In this document: in pieces, positions 5,613-12,573 of the stretch
How the letters are laid out: every line of letters begins with the position of its first letter
Position numbering within the stretch: the stretch's first letter is position 1
Notes under the pieces: model-generated
Told to the model about the DNA's origin: nothing
Database searches by the model: none
Seen by the model: the letters and a program-made list of their open reading frames with translations, nothing else
Program-made: the position numbers and the translations under genes
Origin: Streptomyces novaecaesareae
GTDB lineage: Bacteria > Actinomycetota > Actinomycetes > Streptomycetales > Streptomycetaceae
Reading direction: 5' to 3'
DNA length: 18,444 nucleotides
NCBI RefSeq assembly: GCF_000716875.1
Contig: NZ_JNWQ01000111.1
Location: forward strand, 1-18,444

Positions 5613-7184
5613 ATGAACGCCACCGCCCTTGCCGTACGCCTGCTCACCGAGCGGCCGCGGCCCCGCGGCATCGCCGGCTGGCGCCACGCCCACTGGCTGG
5701 CCGTCGGCACGGTCTGTCTCGGTGCCTTCCTCGGGCAACTCGACGCCAGCGTCATCGCCCTGGTCTTCCCCGCCATCGGCCGCCACTTCGACGCGGGCTT
5801 CGCCGCCGTGGAGTGGGTCGCCCTCGCCTACCTGCTCGTCCTGGTCGCGCTGCTCGCCCCGATCGGCTGGCTGTCCGACCTGGTCGGCCGCAAGACGATG
5901 TACATCGGTGGCTTCGCCGTCTTCGGCCTCTCCTCGCTCGGCGCCGGCTTCGCAGGCAGCCTCTGGATCCTCGTCGGCTGCCGCGCCGTGCAGGCCGTCG
6001 GCGCCGCGATGATGCAGGCCAACAGCGTCGCCCTGGTCGCGCGCGGCGTCCCCGGGCATGCGATGCGGCGCGCGCTCGGCATCCAGGCCTCCGCCCAGGG
6101 CCTCGGGCTGGCGCTCGGGCCGAGCCTCGGCGGGCTGCTGGTCGAACACGCCTCGTGGCAGTGGGTGTTCTGGGTGAACGTGCCGATCGCCGTGCTCGGC
6201 ATCCTGGCCGGCTGGTACCTGCTGCCCCGGACCAGGCCCCAGGCCGGGACCAGGACCCAGACCTGGGCCCAGACCCAGGCCCAGACCCAGACCCAGACCC
6301 AGGCTCAGACCCGGACCCGGACCGACGGCCCGGCTCCCGCGCCCGAGCCCCGTCCGCGCGGCGCGGTGCGGCCCGGCCGGGGCGATGCCCGCTTCGACCT
6401 GCCCGGCATGCTGCTGCTCACCGGCGCGACCACCGCGCTGCTGCTCGCCCTCTCCACCGCCTCCGGCCTGCCGCTGCCCGGCTGGGTGGTCGCCGTCCTG
6501 CTGCTCGCCGCCGCCGTGCTCACGGCCGCGCTGGTGCGCCAGGAGCGGCGGGCCGCCCGGCCGATCCTGGCGCCCGGGCTGGTCAACACCCCGGGCGTGC
6601 GGTCCGGCCTGGTGGTGGCTCTGATCGGCTACCTGCTGCTGTTCTGTCCGCTCGTGCTGGGCCCCGTCCTGCTCGCCGACGCCGGGGTGTCGACGGCCCG
6701 CGCGGGCCTGGTGGTCACCCTGTTGCCCGCCGCGTTCGCCCTCGCCGCGACGGTCGGCGGCGGGCTGCTGCCCCGGGGCTGGTCGGACGTCACCAGGTGC
6801 CGGGTCGGCGCGGCCGTCGCGGCTGCCGGGCTGCTGCTGTTCGCGCTGCTGTCGGCTTCGGCCGTGGCGGCGGGCCCGCTGCTGGTCGCCGGGTACGGGC
6901 TGGGCCTGTTGCTGCCCGCCAACAACGCGCTGGTGATGCGGGCGATACCGGCGGAGTGTTCGGCGGTCGGCGGCGGCATGGTGAACATGGCGCGCAGCCT
7001 CGGTACGGCGCTCGGGATGGCGCTGTCCGTGCTCGGTGTCCACCTGGCGGGCGCGGCGTCCGGTGGGCGGACGGTGCTGCTCGTCCTCGCGGCGGTCGCG
7101 GCGGCGGCCGCGCTCCTGACCCGGCCGGTCCGTACGGGCCGTGCAGGCGCCACAGCCGGCACCGCCCGTACGGACAGCCGCTAG
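5613..7184 (+). CDS. MFS transporter, DHA2-type drug exporter
   Basis: A 523-aa proton-driven efflux permease of the 14-helix DHA2 class (EmrB/QacA-like). The first helices start at about residue 27; motif A GWLSDLVGRK is at 85-94, the antiporter motif-C region ALGPSLGGLL at 167-176, and the typical SWQWVFWVNVPIAVL at 181-195. Many hydrophobic helices follow to about 505. A Gln-Thr repeat region (about 205-240) and a Pro/Arg linker form an unusually low-complexity central cytoplasmic loop. The gene is divergent from the MarR regulator, which probably controls it. Its TAG stop (7182-7184) shares bases with the stop of the facing pth gene (CTAG). The substrate is unknown. Confidence 0.92.
   Translation: MNATALAVRLLTERPRPRGIAGWRHAHWLAVGTVCLGAFLGQLDASVIALVFPAIGRHFDAGFAAVEWVALAYLLVLVALLAPIGWLSDLVGRKTMYIGGFAVFGLSSLGAGFAGSLWILVGCRAVQAVGAAMMQANSVALVARGVPGHAMRRALGIQASAQGLGLALGPSLGGLLVEHASWQWVFWVNVPIAVLGILAGWYLLPRTRPQAGTRTQTWAQTQAQTQTQTQAQTRTRTDGPAPAPEPRPRGAVRPGRGDARFDLPGMLLLTGATTALLLALSTASGLPLPGWVVAVLLLAAAVLTAALVRQERRAARPILAPGLVNTPGVRSGLVVALIGYLLLFCPLVLGPVLLADAGVSTARAGLVVTLLPAAFALAATVGGGLLPRGWSDVTRCRVGAAVAAAGLLLFALLSASAVAAGPLLVAGYGLGLLLPANNALVMRAIPAECSAVGGGMVNMARSLGTALGMALSVLGVHLAGAASGGRTVLLVLAAVAAAAALLTRPVRTGRAGATAGTARTDSR
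6251..6323 (+). repeat. In-frame hexanucleotide repeat in the MFS gene
   Basis: Degenerate tandem copies of a 6-bp unit (ACCCAG / GCCCAG / ACCCGG) encode alternating Gln-Thr and Arg-Thr. The 6-bp period keeps the frame whatever the copy number, so slippage would change only loop length. Confidence 0.85.
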
Positions 7185-7774
7185 GCGGTCGGAGCGGCCG
7201 GGGCGTTGAGGGCGTCCTGGGCCCGGTTCAGGCCGAGCCGTACCAGCGTCTCCAGGGCGTCCGCACACCGGTCCAACTCGCCCGGCAGCGCCGCCAGTTC
7301 GTCGTCCGAGAACTTCTTCAGCACGAAGTCGCCGACGCTCTGCCCCTTCGGCGGCCGCCCGATGCCGAACCGCAGCCGGACGAAGTCGCGGGTGCCCAGC
7401 ACATCGCCCACCGAGCGCACCCCGTTGTGGCCGCCGGGCCCGCCGCCGCGCTTGAGCCGGGCGGAGCCGAACGCGAAGTCCAGGTCGTCCTGCACGACCA
7501 CCAGCCGCTCGACCGGCACGCCGTACCGGCGCAGCAGCGCGGCCACCGGGCGGCCGGACAGGTTGATGGACCACAGCGGCTTGGCCAGCAGCACCCGGCG
7601 GCCGTCGACCTCGATCTCCGCGAGCCGGGTGGCGATTCCGCTCCGCCGGAACCGGGCGCCGTGCCGCTCGGCCAGCCGGTCCGCGGCGAGGAAGCCCGCG
7701 TTGTGCCGGGTCAGCCGGAACCAGGGGCCGGGGTTGCCCAGTCCGGCGATCAGCCAGGGGGTGTCGGGGGTCAT
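7181..7774 (-). CDS. pth: Peptidyl-tRNA hydrolase (Pth family)
   Basis: This enzyme releases tRNA from prematurely dropped-off peptidyl-tRNA. The 197-aa product keeps the catalytic set: Asn14 in GLGNPG, His24 in TRHNAG, Asn71 in INLSG, Asp96 in QDDLD and Asn117 in GGHNG (equivalents of E. coli Asn10, His20, Asn68, Asp93, Asn114), plus the RFGIGRP signature. The start ATG 7772-7774 has GGAG 9 nt upstream; the longer open frame upstream lacks similarity. Wording such as SINLSG instead of FMNLSG makes it look like a divergent copy. Streptomycetes usually also have a housekeeping pth elsewhere, so this may be a paralog (inference). It lies downstream of a strong terminator and is thus transcribed separately from the DUF305 gene. 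Confidence 0.92.
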   Translation of the reverse strand: MTPDTPWLIAGLGNPGPWFRLTRHNAGFLAADRLAERHGARFRRSGIATRLAEIEVDGRRVLLAKPLWSINLSGRPVAALLRRYGVPVERLVVVQDDLDFAFGSARLKRGGGPGGHNGVRSVGDVLGTRDFVRLRFGIGRPPKGQSVGDFVLKKFSDDELAALPGELDRCADALETLVRLGLNRAQDALNAPAAPTA

Positions 7775-7804
7775 GCGAGGGTCTCCGTAGGGGGTGGGAA
7801 CGAC

Positions 7805-7861
7805 GGACGGCCGGGGCGCGGCGGGGACGGTACGGGACCGTCGGCCGCGCCCCGGCCGTCC
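7805..7861 (-). terminator. Very strong hairpin terminator after the DUF305 gene
   Basis: GGACGGCCGGGGCGCGGC (7805-7822) pairs over all 18 bases with 7844-7861. The loop contains a second stem, GACGGT/ACCGTC (7826-7831/7837-7842), closing on ACGGG. A smaller 8-bp stem, TGAGCCGG/CCGGCTCA (7876-7883/7892-7899), overlaps the DUF305 stop codon. Together they separate the DUF3105-DUF305 operon from pth. There is no T-run. Confidence 0.85.
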
Positions 7862-7896
7862 GGGGACGTGAGGGGTGAGCCGGGTCGGCAGCCGGC

Positions 7897-8667
7897 TCAG
7901 GAGGCGGGCACGCCGGGGGCGGCGCCGCGCTCCGTGAGCATGTCCGTCATCAGCTGCAGCTCCGAGGTCTGGGCGATCACCATCGACTGGGCGAGCCGCT
8001 TCTCGGTGTCGTTCTTGGCCAGGTCCACGTAGCCCTGGGCCATCTCGACGCCGCCCTTGTGGTGCTCGATCATCAGCTGCAGGTAGTACACCTCGGCGTC
8101 CCGCCCGCTGAGCGAACGCAGCTTCGCGATCTGGGCGTTGGTGGCCATGCCGGGCATCAGCGAACCGTCGTGCGCCTGGTAGTCGTGGCCCATCTGCATC
8201 CACGCCATCGGCTTGGCGACCGAGTGCTGCGGCAACCCCCACTGGTCCAGCCAGCCCATCATCATGCCGCGTTGGTTGGCCTGGGTGTTGATGATGTCGA
8301 AGGCCAGGGTGCGGGTCGGCTCGTCGGCGGTGCGGTCCCGGACGGCGAACGACAGGTCCACCGCCTGCTGGTGGTGGGTCGCCATGTCGCGGGCGAAACC
8401 GGCCTCGGGCGAGTCGTCCGCCGGAACGGACAGCGAGGACGAACCGGAGGCCGAGGTCCCGCTCGCCACCAGGGCCGGCACCCCGAGCGCCAGCGCCACG
8501 GCGGCGGCCAGCGCGGCCGGCCACCACAGGCGGCGGCGCGGGGACTTGGCCGTGCCCTCGGCGGTGGCGGCCTCGGCGACGGCCGCCGCGGCGGTCTCGA
8601 CGGCGTCCGTGGCCGCGGTCCTGTCCGCGGTCCCGGCCTCCTCGGGGCGGCCCGCGTCGGCGGTCAC
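7897..8667 (-). CDS. DUF305 domain-containing membrane-anchored protein
   Basis: A 256-aa protein with an Ala/Glu-rich cytosolic tail, one membrane segment at about 47-70 (WWPAALAAAVALALGVPALV) and an extracytoplasmic four-helix DUF305 domain (about 85-250). The domain carries the family motifs DMATHHQQAV (94-103), RGMMMGWL (133-140), MPGMAT (171-176), and LMIEHHKGGVEMA (198-210). These His/Met clusters resemble metal, especially copper, ligands in related CopM-type proteins; actual metal binding is inferred. The GTG start (8665-8667) overlaps the stop of the upstream DUF3105 gene by 4 bp (GTGA), so translation is coupled. The DUF3105-DUF305 pair is common in streptomycetes. Confidence 0.9.
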   Translation of the reverse strand: MTADAGRPEEAGTADRTAATDAVETAAAAVAEAATAEGTAKSPRRRLWWPAALAAAVALALGVPALVASGTSASGSSSLSVPADDSPEAGFARDMATHHQQAVDLSFAVRDRTADEPTRTLAFDIINTQANQRGMMMGWLDQWGLPQHSVAKPMAWMQMGHDYQAHDGSLMPGMATNAQIAKLRSLSGRDAEVYYLQLMIEHHKGGVEMAQGYVDLAKNDTEKRLAQSMVIAQTSELQLMTDMLTERGAAPGVPAS

Positions 8668-9329
8668 ATCTGCCCCATGGTGCAGGAGGCGCCCGGCTCC
8701 TGGGTCTGCTTGCCCTGGACGTACTTGGTGAAGAACTGGTTCACCCGGGGGTCGCTGGCGCTGTCCACGATCAGCTGGGTGCTCCAGGCGTTCAGGGTGA
8801 TGGTGCCCTGCTCGTCCGGGTACGGGCTCATCAGCGAGTACGGGGTGGTCTTGACCTTGTCGGACAGGGTCTTGATGTCCTCCGGCGTGGCCTTGCCGTT
8901 GTACGTCACCCAGACCGCGCCGTGCTCCAGCGAGTGGACGGCGCGCTCGTTCTCGACCGGCTGGTCGTAGACGTGGCCCATGCAGTCCAGCCAGACCGCG
9001 TTGTGGTCGCCGCCGACCGGCGGGGTCATCGGGTAGCTGACCTTCTCCTTGACGTGGTTGCGGGTCAGGTCGCCGAAGGTCTTCACGCCCGGGATGTCCG
9101 CGTTGGCGGCGGCTTCCTTGTCCTTCTTCTGCTGGTTCTGGTCCATGACGACCCAGGTGCCGGTGGCGATCGCGCCGATCACCAGCACGCCGGCCGCCAC
9201 CGAGGCGACGATCTTGTTGCGGCGGTCGCGGCGCTGCTCGGCGGCGCGCAGCTCGGCGATCCGGGCGCGGCGGTCGAGGCCGGGCTGCTTGCCGCCGGAC
9301 TTGTTGGACTGCTTCGAGGCGGAACCCAT
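8664..9329 (-). CDS. DUF3105 domain-containing membrane-anchored protein
   Basis: A 221-aa protein with a basic cytosolic N-terminus (about 1-38), one membrane helix (about 39-62) and an extracytoplasmic DUF3105 domain. The signature block at 103-143 begins PPVGGDHNAVWLDCMGHVYD and contains His109, Cys116, His119, His132 and His136, a plausible metal site. ATG 9327-9329 was chosen over the in-frame ATG at 9356 because AAGGA lies 7 nt before it. The gene is translationally coupled to the DUF305 gene. The function of the family is not established; operon partnership with a DUF305 protein suggests joint work in the cell envelope, perhaps metal-related. Confidence 0.9.
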   Translation of the reverse strand: MGSASKQSNKSGGKQPGLDRRARIAELRAAEQRRDRRNKIVASVAAGVLVIGAIATGTWVVMDQNQQKKDKEAAANADIPGVKTFGDLTRNHVKEKVSYPMTPPVGGDHNAVWLDCMGHVYDQPVENERAVHSLEHGAVWVTYNGKATPEDIKTLSDKVKTTPYSLMSPYPDEQGTITLNAWSTQLIVDSASDPRVNQFFTKYVQGKQTQEPGASCTMGQM

Positions 9330-9399
9330 GTCGGTGTCCTTGTCTCCGCCGCGCACCGGTCGGTGGCGGCGGTCAGCTGGAAGGAGGGGAGGGGCGGAT

Positions 9400-9421
9400 C
9401 CGCCGGCGGCAGGGCCGGCGG
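9400..9421 (-). terminator. Hairpin terminator after the exported Ala-rich protein
   Basis: CCGCCGGC (9400-9407) and GCCGGCGG (9414-9421) form a perfect 8-bp stem with loop GGCAGG. It lies 10 bp beyond the stop at 9432 and before the DUF3105 start, so the two are probably separate transcripts. Confidence 0.55.
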
Positions 9422-9431
9422 TGGGTTCCGC

Positions 9432-10061
9432 TCAGGACCGGTGGACCTGGAGCTCGTGCAGGTCGGGCGCCGGGTGCGAACCGTCCAGCAGACCCGCGGG
9501 CACCACCCGGGGCAGCGCCTCGGGCGCGGCCGGGGTGACGGGTGACACGGCGGGCTGCGGCTGCGGCGGAGGGTTCGGCAGCTGGGCATCCTGCGAGCAG
9601 TACGGGTGGCTGGAGCAGCCGTTGTTGCGCGGGGGCTCACCGTCGGCGGTGCAGAGGATCCAGTGACCCTGCTCCTCGGCGATCCGGCGGTGGTCGGAGG
9701 CGTTCGCGGCCTTTGCAGAGCTCGCGGCGTTGGCAGCGCTGGCAGCGCTCGCGGCGTTCGCGGCCGCCCCGACCTCGGCGAGCTTCGCGGCCTTGGTTGG
9801 CTTGGCGGCCTGCGCGGCGCGGCCGGTGTGGGGTGCCTGTCCGGTGTCGATCTGCACGCTGACGACGCTCACGACGGTGACGGCACTGACCGGGGCCGTC
9901 GCCGGCACCGTACGGGCGGACCCGTCCATCGCCTTCGCCTGGCCCGCGCAGGGCAGCATCGTCAGCAGCGCGGCGAGCAGCAGGACCAACAGCGCACCCA
10001 CCGGGCGGCCCGCCGGTGCGGCCCTCCCCGGTCGGGGCAGGCTGGGGGCCGACGCGGTCAT
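9432..10061 (-). CDS. Hypothetical exported Ala-rich protein
   Basis: I do not recognise a family. The 209-aa product has a Pro/Arg N-terminus, a hydrophobic signal or anchor at about 21-38 (VGALLVLLLAALLTMLPC) with a possible cleavage after AGQA-KA, and an Ala/Ser/Asn-rich low-complexity region (81-122). A compact part at 123-160 contains EEQGHWILC and Cys137, Cys149 and Cys155 in CTADGEPPRNNGCSSHPYC. A Pro/Gln tail then ends in PDLHELQVHRS. The Cys-bearing stretch is probably the functional core. The Cys38 context (MLPC) does not fit a lipobox well. The start ATG 10059-10061 has TTAAAT 6 nt upstream and no Shine-Dalgarno. It lies upstream of the DUF3105-DUF305 pair on the same strand. Confidence 0.7.
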   Translation of the reverse strand: MTASAPSLPRPGRAAPAGRPVGALLVLLLAALLTMLPCAGQAKAMDGSARTVPATAPVSAVTVVSVVSVQIDTGQAPHTGRAAQAAKPTKAAKLAEVGAAANAASAASAANAASSAKAANASDHRRIAEEQGHWILCTADGEPPRNNGCSSHPYCSQDAQLPNPPPQPQPAVSPVTPAAPEALPRVVPAGLLDGSHPAPDLHELQVHRS

Positions 10062-10379
10062 GCGGACATTTAATCAGCCGAACGAGTGAAGCGATGCCCC
10101 CCATCGGCCCTCATTTTCCGGGGCCCACATGCGCGGATGACCAGGAAACACCCTGCTCCGGGCACATCCGGCAAGCACGGACGGAACGGAAGTGGACGGT
10201 GCGGCGACGTCCCCGGTCCGCGGACGGTGAACCGGCAGGTCGGCGGGGTGGCCGGGATGTTCCGAAGGGTGACCGGTTGTCGCCGAAACCCGGACAGGGT
10301 CGTTGCACTTGGAGAACAATGACGTCGAGCCCGGCCCGCCGGGGGCGGCGCGACCACCGGACCCACCAGGAGCCGCCAG
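10062..10379. other. Divergent intergenic region, no gene seen
   Basis: This 318-bp spacer separates the exported-protein gene (minus) from the PP2C-like gene (plus). On the minus side TTAAAT (10068-10073) is a candidate leaderless -10. On the plus side AGGAG (10368-10372) is the ribosome-binding site of the next gene. Short ORFs inside lack codon bias or homology. I see no convincing promoter for the plus-strand gene and no RNA gene. Confidence 0.5.
10068..10073 (-). promoter_or_regulatory. -10-like element of the exported-protein gene
   Basis: TTAAAT on the minus strand sits 6 nt before the ATG at 10061, and no Shine-Dalgarno is present. It matches the leaderless arrangement seen at other genes of the window, though the hexamer departs from TANNNT. 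Confidence 0.3.
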
Positions 10380-12029
10380 ATGAGCAAGCAGGGTGCACCC
10401 GCACAGCCGCCCCGGCCCGACGACGGCTGGTGGGACACCGTCTACGACGGCCCGGCGGGCACCCTCCCCGACACCCCGGACGCCGACGCGGGGGACGGCA
10501 GCGTCGACGACTGGTTCGAGACGGCGGCCGGGCTGATCGGGCAGCAGCGGACGGGGGAGCCGGAGGCCGGTGCCGCGAAAGTGGCGGCGGAGCCTGAGCC
10601 TGCAGCGGAGCCCGGGCCTGTGGTGCCGGAGCCCGAGCCTGTGGTGCCGGAGCCTGCGGTGGTTCCGGAGCAGGACGGCCGGGACAGCATCGACGACTGG
10701 TTCGACACCGCGGTCGGAGTGATCGGTGGAGCGGAGGGCATCGGGCGCCAGCGGACGTCCACGGAGACCCACCAGTTCCGGGCGCCCTCCTTCGCGGACG
10801 ACGCGCCCAAGCCCGAGCCGGTGGCGGAGCCCGAGCCGATCTCACTGCAGAAGCCCGAGCCCGTCGCCGAACCCACCGACGAGCCCGTCGCCGAACCCAC
10901 CGACGAGCCCGCCGCCGAACCCACCGCCGAGCCCGAGCCCGTCGTCGCCGAAGAGCCCGAGCCGACCCCGGAGCCCGAACCCGAACCCGAGCCCGACCAC
11001 GCGCCGGTGCCGGAGCCGGAGCCCGACCCGGAACCGGCGCCTCCCACCCCCACCGTCACCGCCGCCATCCCCGACCCGCGCCTGGCCGTCCGCACCCCGC
11101 TCGCCGACGGCGGCGCCCCCGTGCCGCACGTCGGCGAGCGCCCCCCGACGTACGGTCCCGAGCCGACGGCCGTCCCGGAGGCGGACCCCGGCTCGCTGCG
11201 CGCCCTCGTACCGGACACCGTGCTGGAGGGGGCGCAGTACGGTCCGTCCGTGCTGCGCGCCGCCTCCGTCCGCGGCGACTCCGCGCGCTACCGGGGCGAA
11301 TCGCGCCGGGACTCCCTGCTCGTCACCCGGTTCGGCGACGGCCCCGACGGACTGCTGCTCGCCGTCCTCGGCGGCCTCGACCGTACGGGCGGCGCCGAGG
11401 AGGACACGGTCACCGCGGAGGCCGTCGCCACCGGCGCCGGCGAAGCCTGCCGCCAACTCGCCGCCGCGATCGGACGCAGTCGGGCCGGACTGGCCGCCGA
11501 CCTGCGCGACGGCGCCCGCGACCGGCTCCGGTACGGCCTCCAGCGGCTGGCGACCAGCGCCGCCGCCCCGCTGCGCGCGCTGGCGCCACGGGAGGAGGGG
11601 GACGACACGCCGTCCCCGGCCGCGCTGCACTGCCTACTGGTGTCGCTGGACCCGGCGGCCGGCTACCGCGCGGCGTTCGGCGTCGGCCCGGGCGGGCTGT
11701 ACCTGCTGCGCTCCGGGCACTGGATCGATGCGTACGCCGCCCGCCTGCTGCACCACCCGGATGGGCAGCCTCCGGTGCCCGAGGCGCCGGTCCCGGACCC
11801 GCGCCCGTTCCGCTTCCGGCTGGTCCCCGCGACCCCGGGCGACATCCTGCTCCTCTGCACCCCCGGCCTGGCCGGCCCGATCGCCGACGAGCCCGCCGTA
11901 GCCCACTTCCTCTCCACCCACTGGACCCACCCCCACCCCCCGGGCACCATCGACTTCCTGCGCCAGGTCCAGGTCCGCGCCAAGGGCTACGCCGACGACC
12001 GCACAGCCGCCGCCATCTGGACCGAGTGA
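10380..12029 (+). CDS. PP2C-like protein, probably inactive phosphatase, with Pro/Glu-rich N-terminus
   Basis: A 549-aa protein in two parts. Residues 1-265 are disordered: a W-containing segment DDGWWDTVYDG (14-24), two copies of a D-D-W-F-[ED]-T-A-x-G-x-I-G motif (43-54 and 104-115), then long Glu-Pro repeats (145-220). Residues 270-549 follow the order of a PP2C fold: RGESRRDSLLVTRFGD (305-320), LLLAVLGGLD (325-334), a Ser/Asp-containing core, GDILLLCTPGL (487-497) and a terminal DDRTAAAIW (539-547). Canonical metal ligands in the D-G-x-G-G and S-D-G motifs are replaced (GGLD, TPG), so catalysis is doubtful. AGGAG lies 7 nt before the ATG. It may act as a binding module rather than an enzyme (inference). 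Confidence 0.7.
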   Translation: MSKQGAPAQPPRPDDGWWDTVYDGPAGTLPDTPDADAGDGSVDDWFETAAGLIGQQRTGEPEAGAAKVAAEPEPAAEPGPVVPEPEPVVPEPAVVPEQDGRDSIDDWFDTAVGVIGGAEGIGRQRTSTETHQFRAPSFADDAPKPEPVAEPEPISLQKPEPVAEPTDEPVAEPTDEPAAEPTAEPEPVVAEEPEPTPEPEPEPEPDHAPVPEPEPDPEPAPPTPTVTAAIPDPRLAVRTPLADGGAPVPHVGERPPTYGPEPTAVPEADPGSLRALVPDTVLEGAQYGPSVLRAASVRGDSARYRGESRRDSLLVTRFGDGPDGLLLAVLGGLDRTGGAEEDTVTAEAVATGAGEACRQLAAAIGRSRAGLAADLRDGARDRLRYGLQRLATSAAAPLRALAPREEGDDTPSPAALHCLLVSLDPAAGYRAAFGVGPGGLYLLRSGHWIDAYAARLLHHPDGQPPVPEAPVPDPRPFRFRLVPATPGDILLLCTPGLAGPIADEPAVAHFLSTHWTHPHPPGTIDFLRQVQVRAKGYADDRTAAAIWTE

Positions 12030-12065
12030 CCGGCAGACCGCACCCCACCCACCCCCGCGTGCGCC

Positions 12066-12516
12066 AGAAGTCGGCCCACCCGACTTCTCGCGCACGCACC
12101 CACCAGCCCGTACCAAAGTTCGCCCGGCCGACTTCTCGCGTACGCACCTGCAGATGCGAGGACGCACCAGGGCATCCGGTCCTCCGGAAAAAATCTGTAG
12201 ACCGGTCTGCATATTTCCTGTCAGCCAAGCCGTCGGCCCCGCGCAGGAAGTCGGCCCAGCCGACTTCTGGTGCAGGCCCCCCGCCCCCCGCCCGCCCTGG
12301 CGCAAAATCTGTAGACCGGTCTGCCTATTTTTCCGAGGCCATGCCGTCGGCTGCGCGTAGGAAGTCGGTCGGGCCGACTTCTGGTGCACGTGGAGCTTGC
12401 GGTTCGGGAAAATCAGTAGACCGGTCTGCATATTCCTGCCGCCGGGGCGGACGGCGCCCCCGCAGGAACGCGTGGGATCGCGTAGGAACGCGCAGGAAGT
12501 CGGCCCGGCCGACTTC
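12066..12516. repeat. Palindrome family A (five copies)
   Basis: The consensus arms are GAAGTCGG(C) and (G)CCGACTTC around a 1-5 nt centre. Copies: A1 12066-12088 (9-bp arms), A2 about 12115-12136 (left arm degraded to AAGTTCG), A3 12247-12267 (9-bp arms, centre CCA), A4 12361-12381 (8-bp arms), A5 12496-12516 (10-bp arms, 1-nt centre). A1 and A2 are followed by CTCGCG(C/T)ACGCACC and lie 48 bp apart; A3 and A4 are followed by TGGTGCA. The variable centres and kept arms point to selection or gene conversion for the stem. Confidence 0.9.
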
Positions 12517-12573
12517 TCGTGCGGCGGCTCTTGCCCGCGGGCATCGGAATCTGTAGACCGGTCTGCATATTTT
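12190..12573. repeat. Palindrome family B (four copies)
   Basis: Each copy has a perfect core AGACCGGTCT: B1 12199-12208, B2 12313-12322, B3 12418-12427, B4 12555-12564. Outside the core the half AAAATCTGT on the left mirrors GCATATTTT on the right except for two positions, giving a near-palindrome of about 28 bp with A-rich left and T-rich right ends. Centre-to-centre distances are 114, 105 and 137 bp. The elements are much more AT-rich than their surroundings. They could be TetR-type operators or bidirectional terminators. Confidence 0.9.

Noticed and set aside
5541..7574. 677-codon minus-strand ORF with GL/GP repeats
   Set aside because: Complement of the MFS gene; the repeat is the antisense reading of its Gln-Thr region.
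7805..7861. Small RNA gene
   Set aside because: The 24-bp compound stem sits directly after the DUF305 stop and is best explained as a terminator; no promoter for it is visible.
5453..8032. 859-codon plus-strand ORF over the MFS and pth region
   Set aside because: Arg/Pro/Ala-rich out-of-frame shadow of the MFS gene with no recognisable domain.
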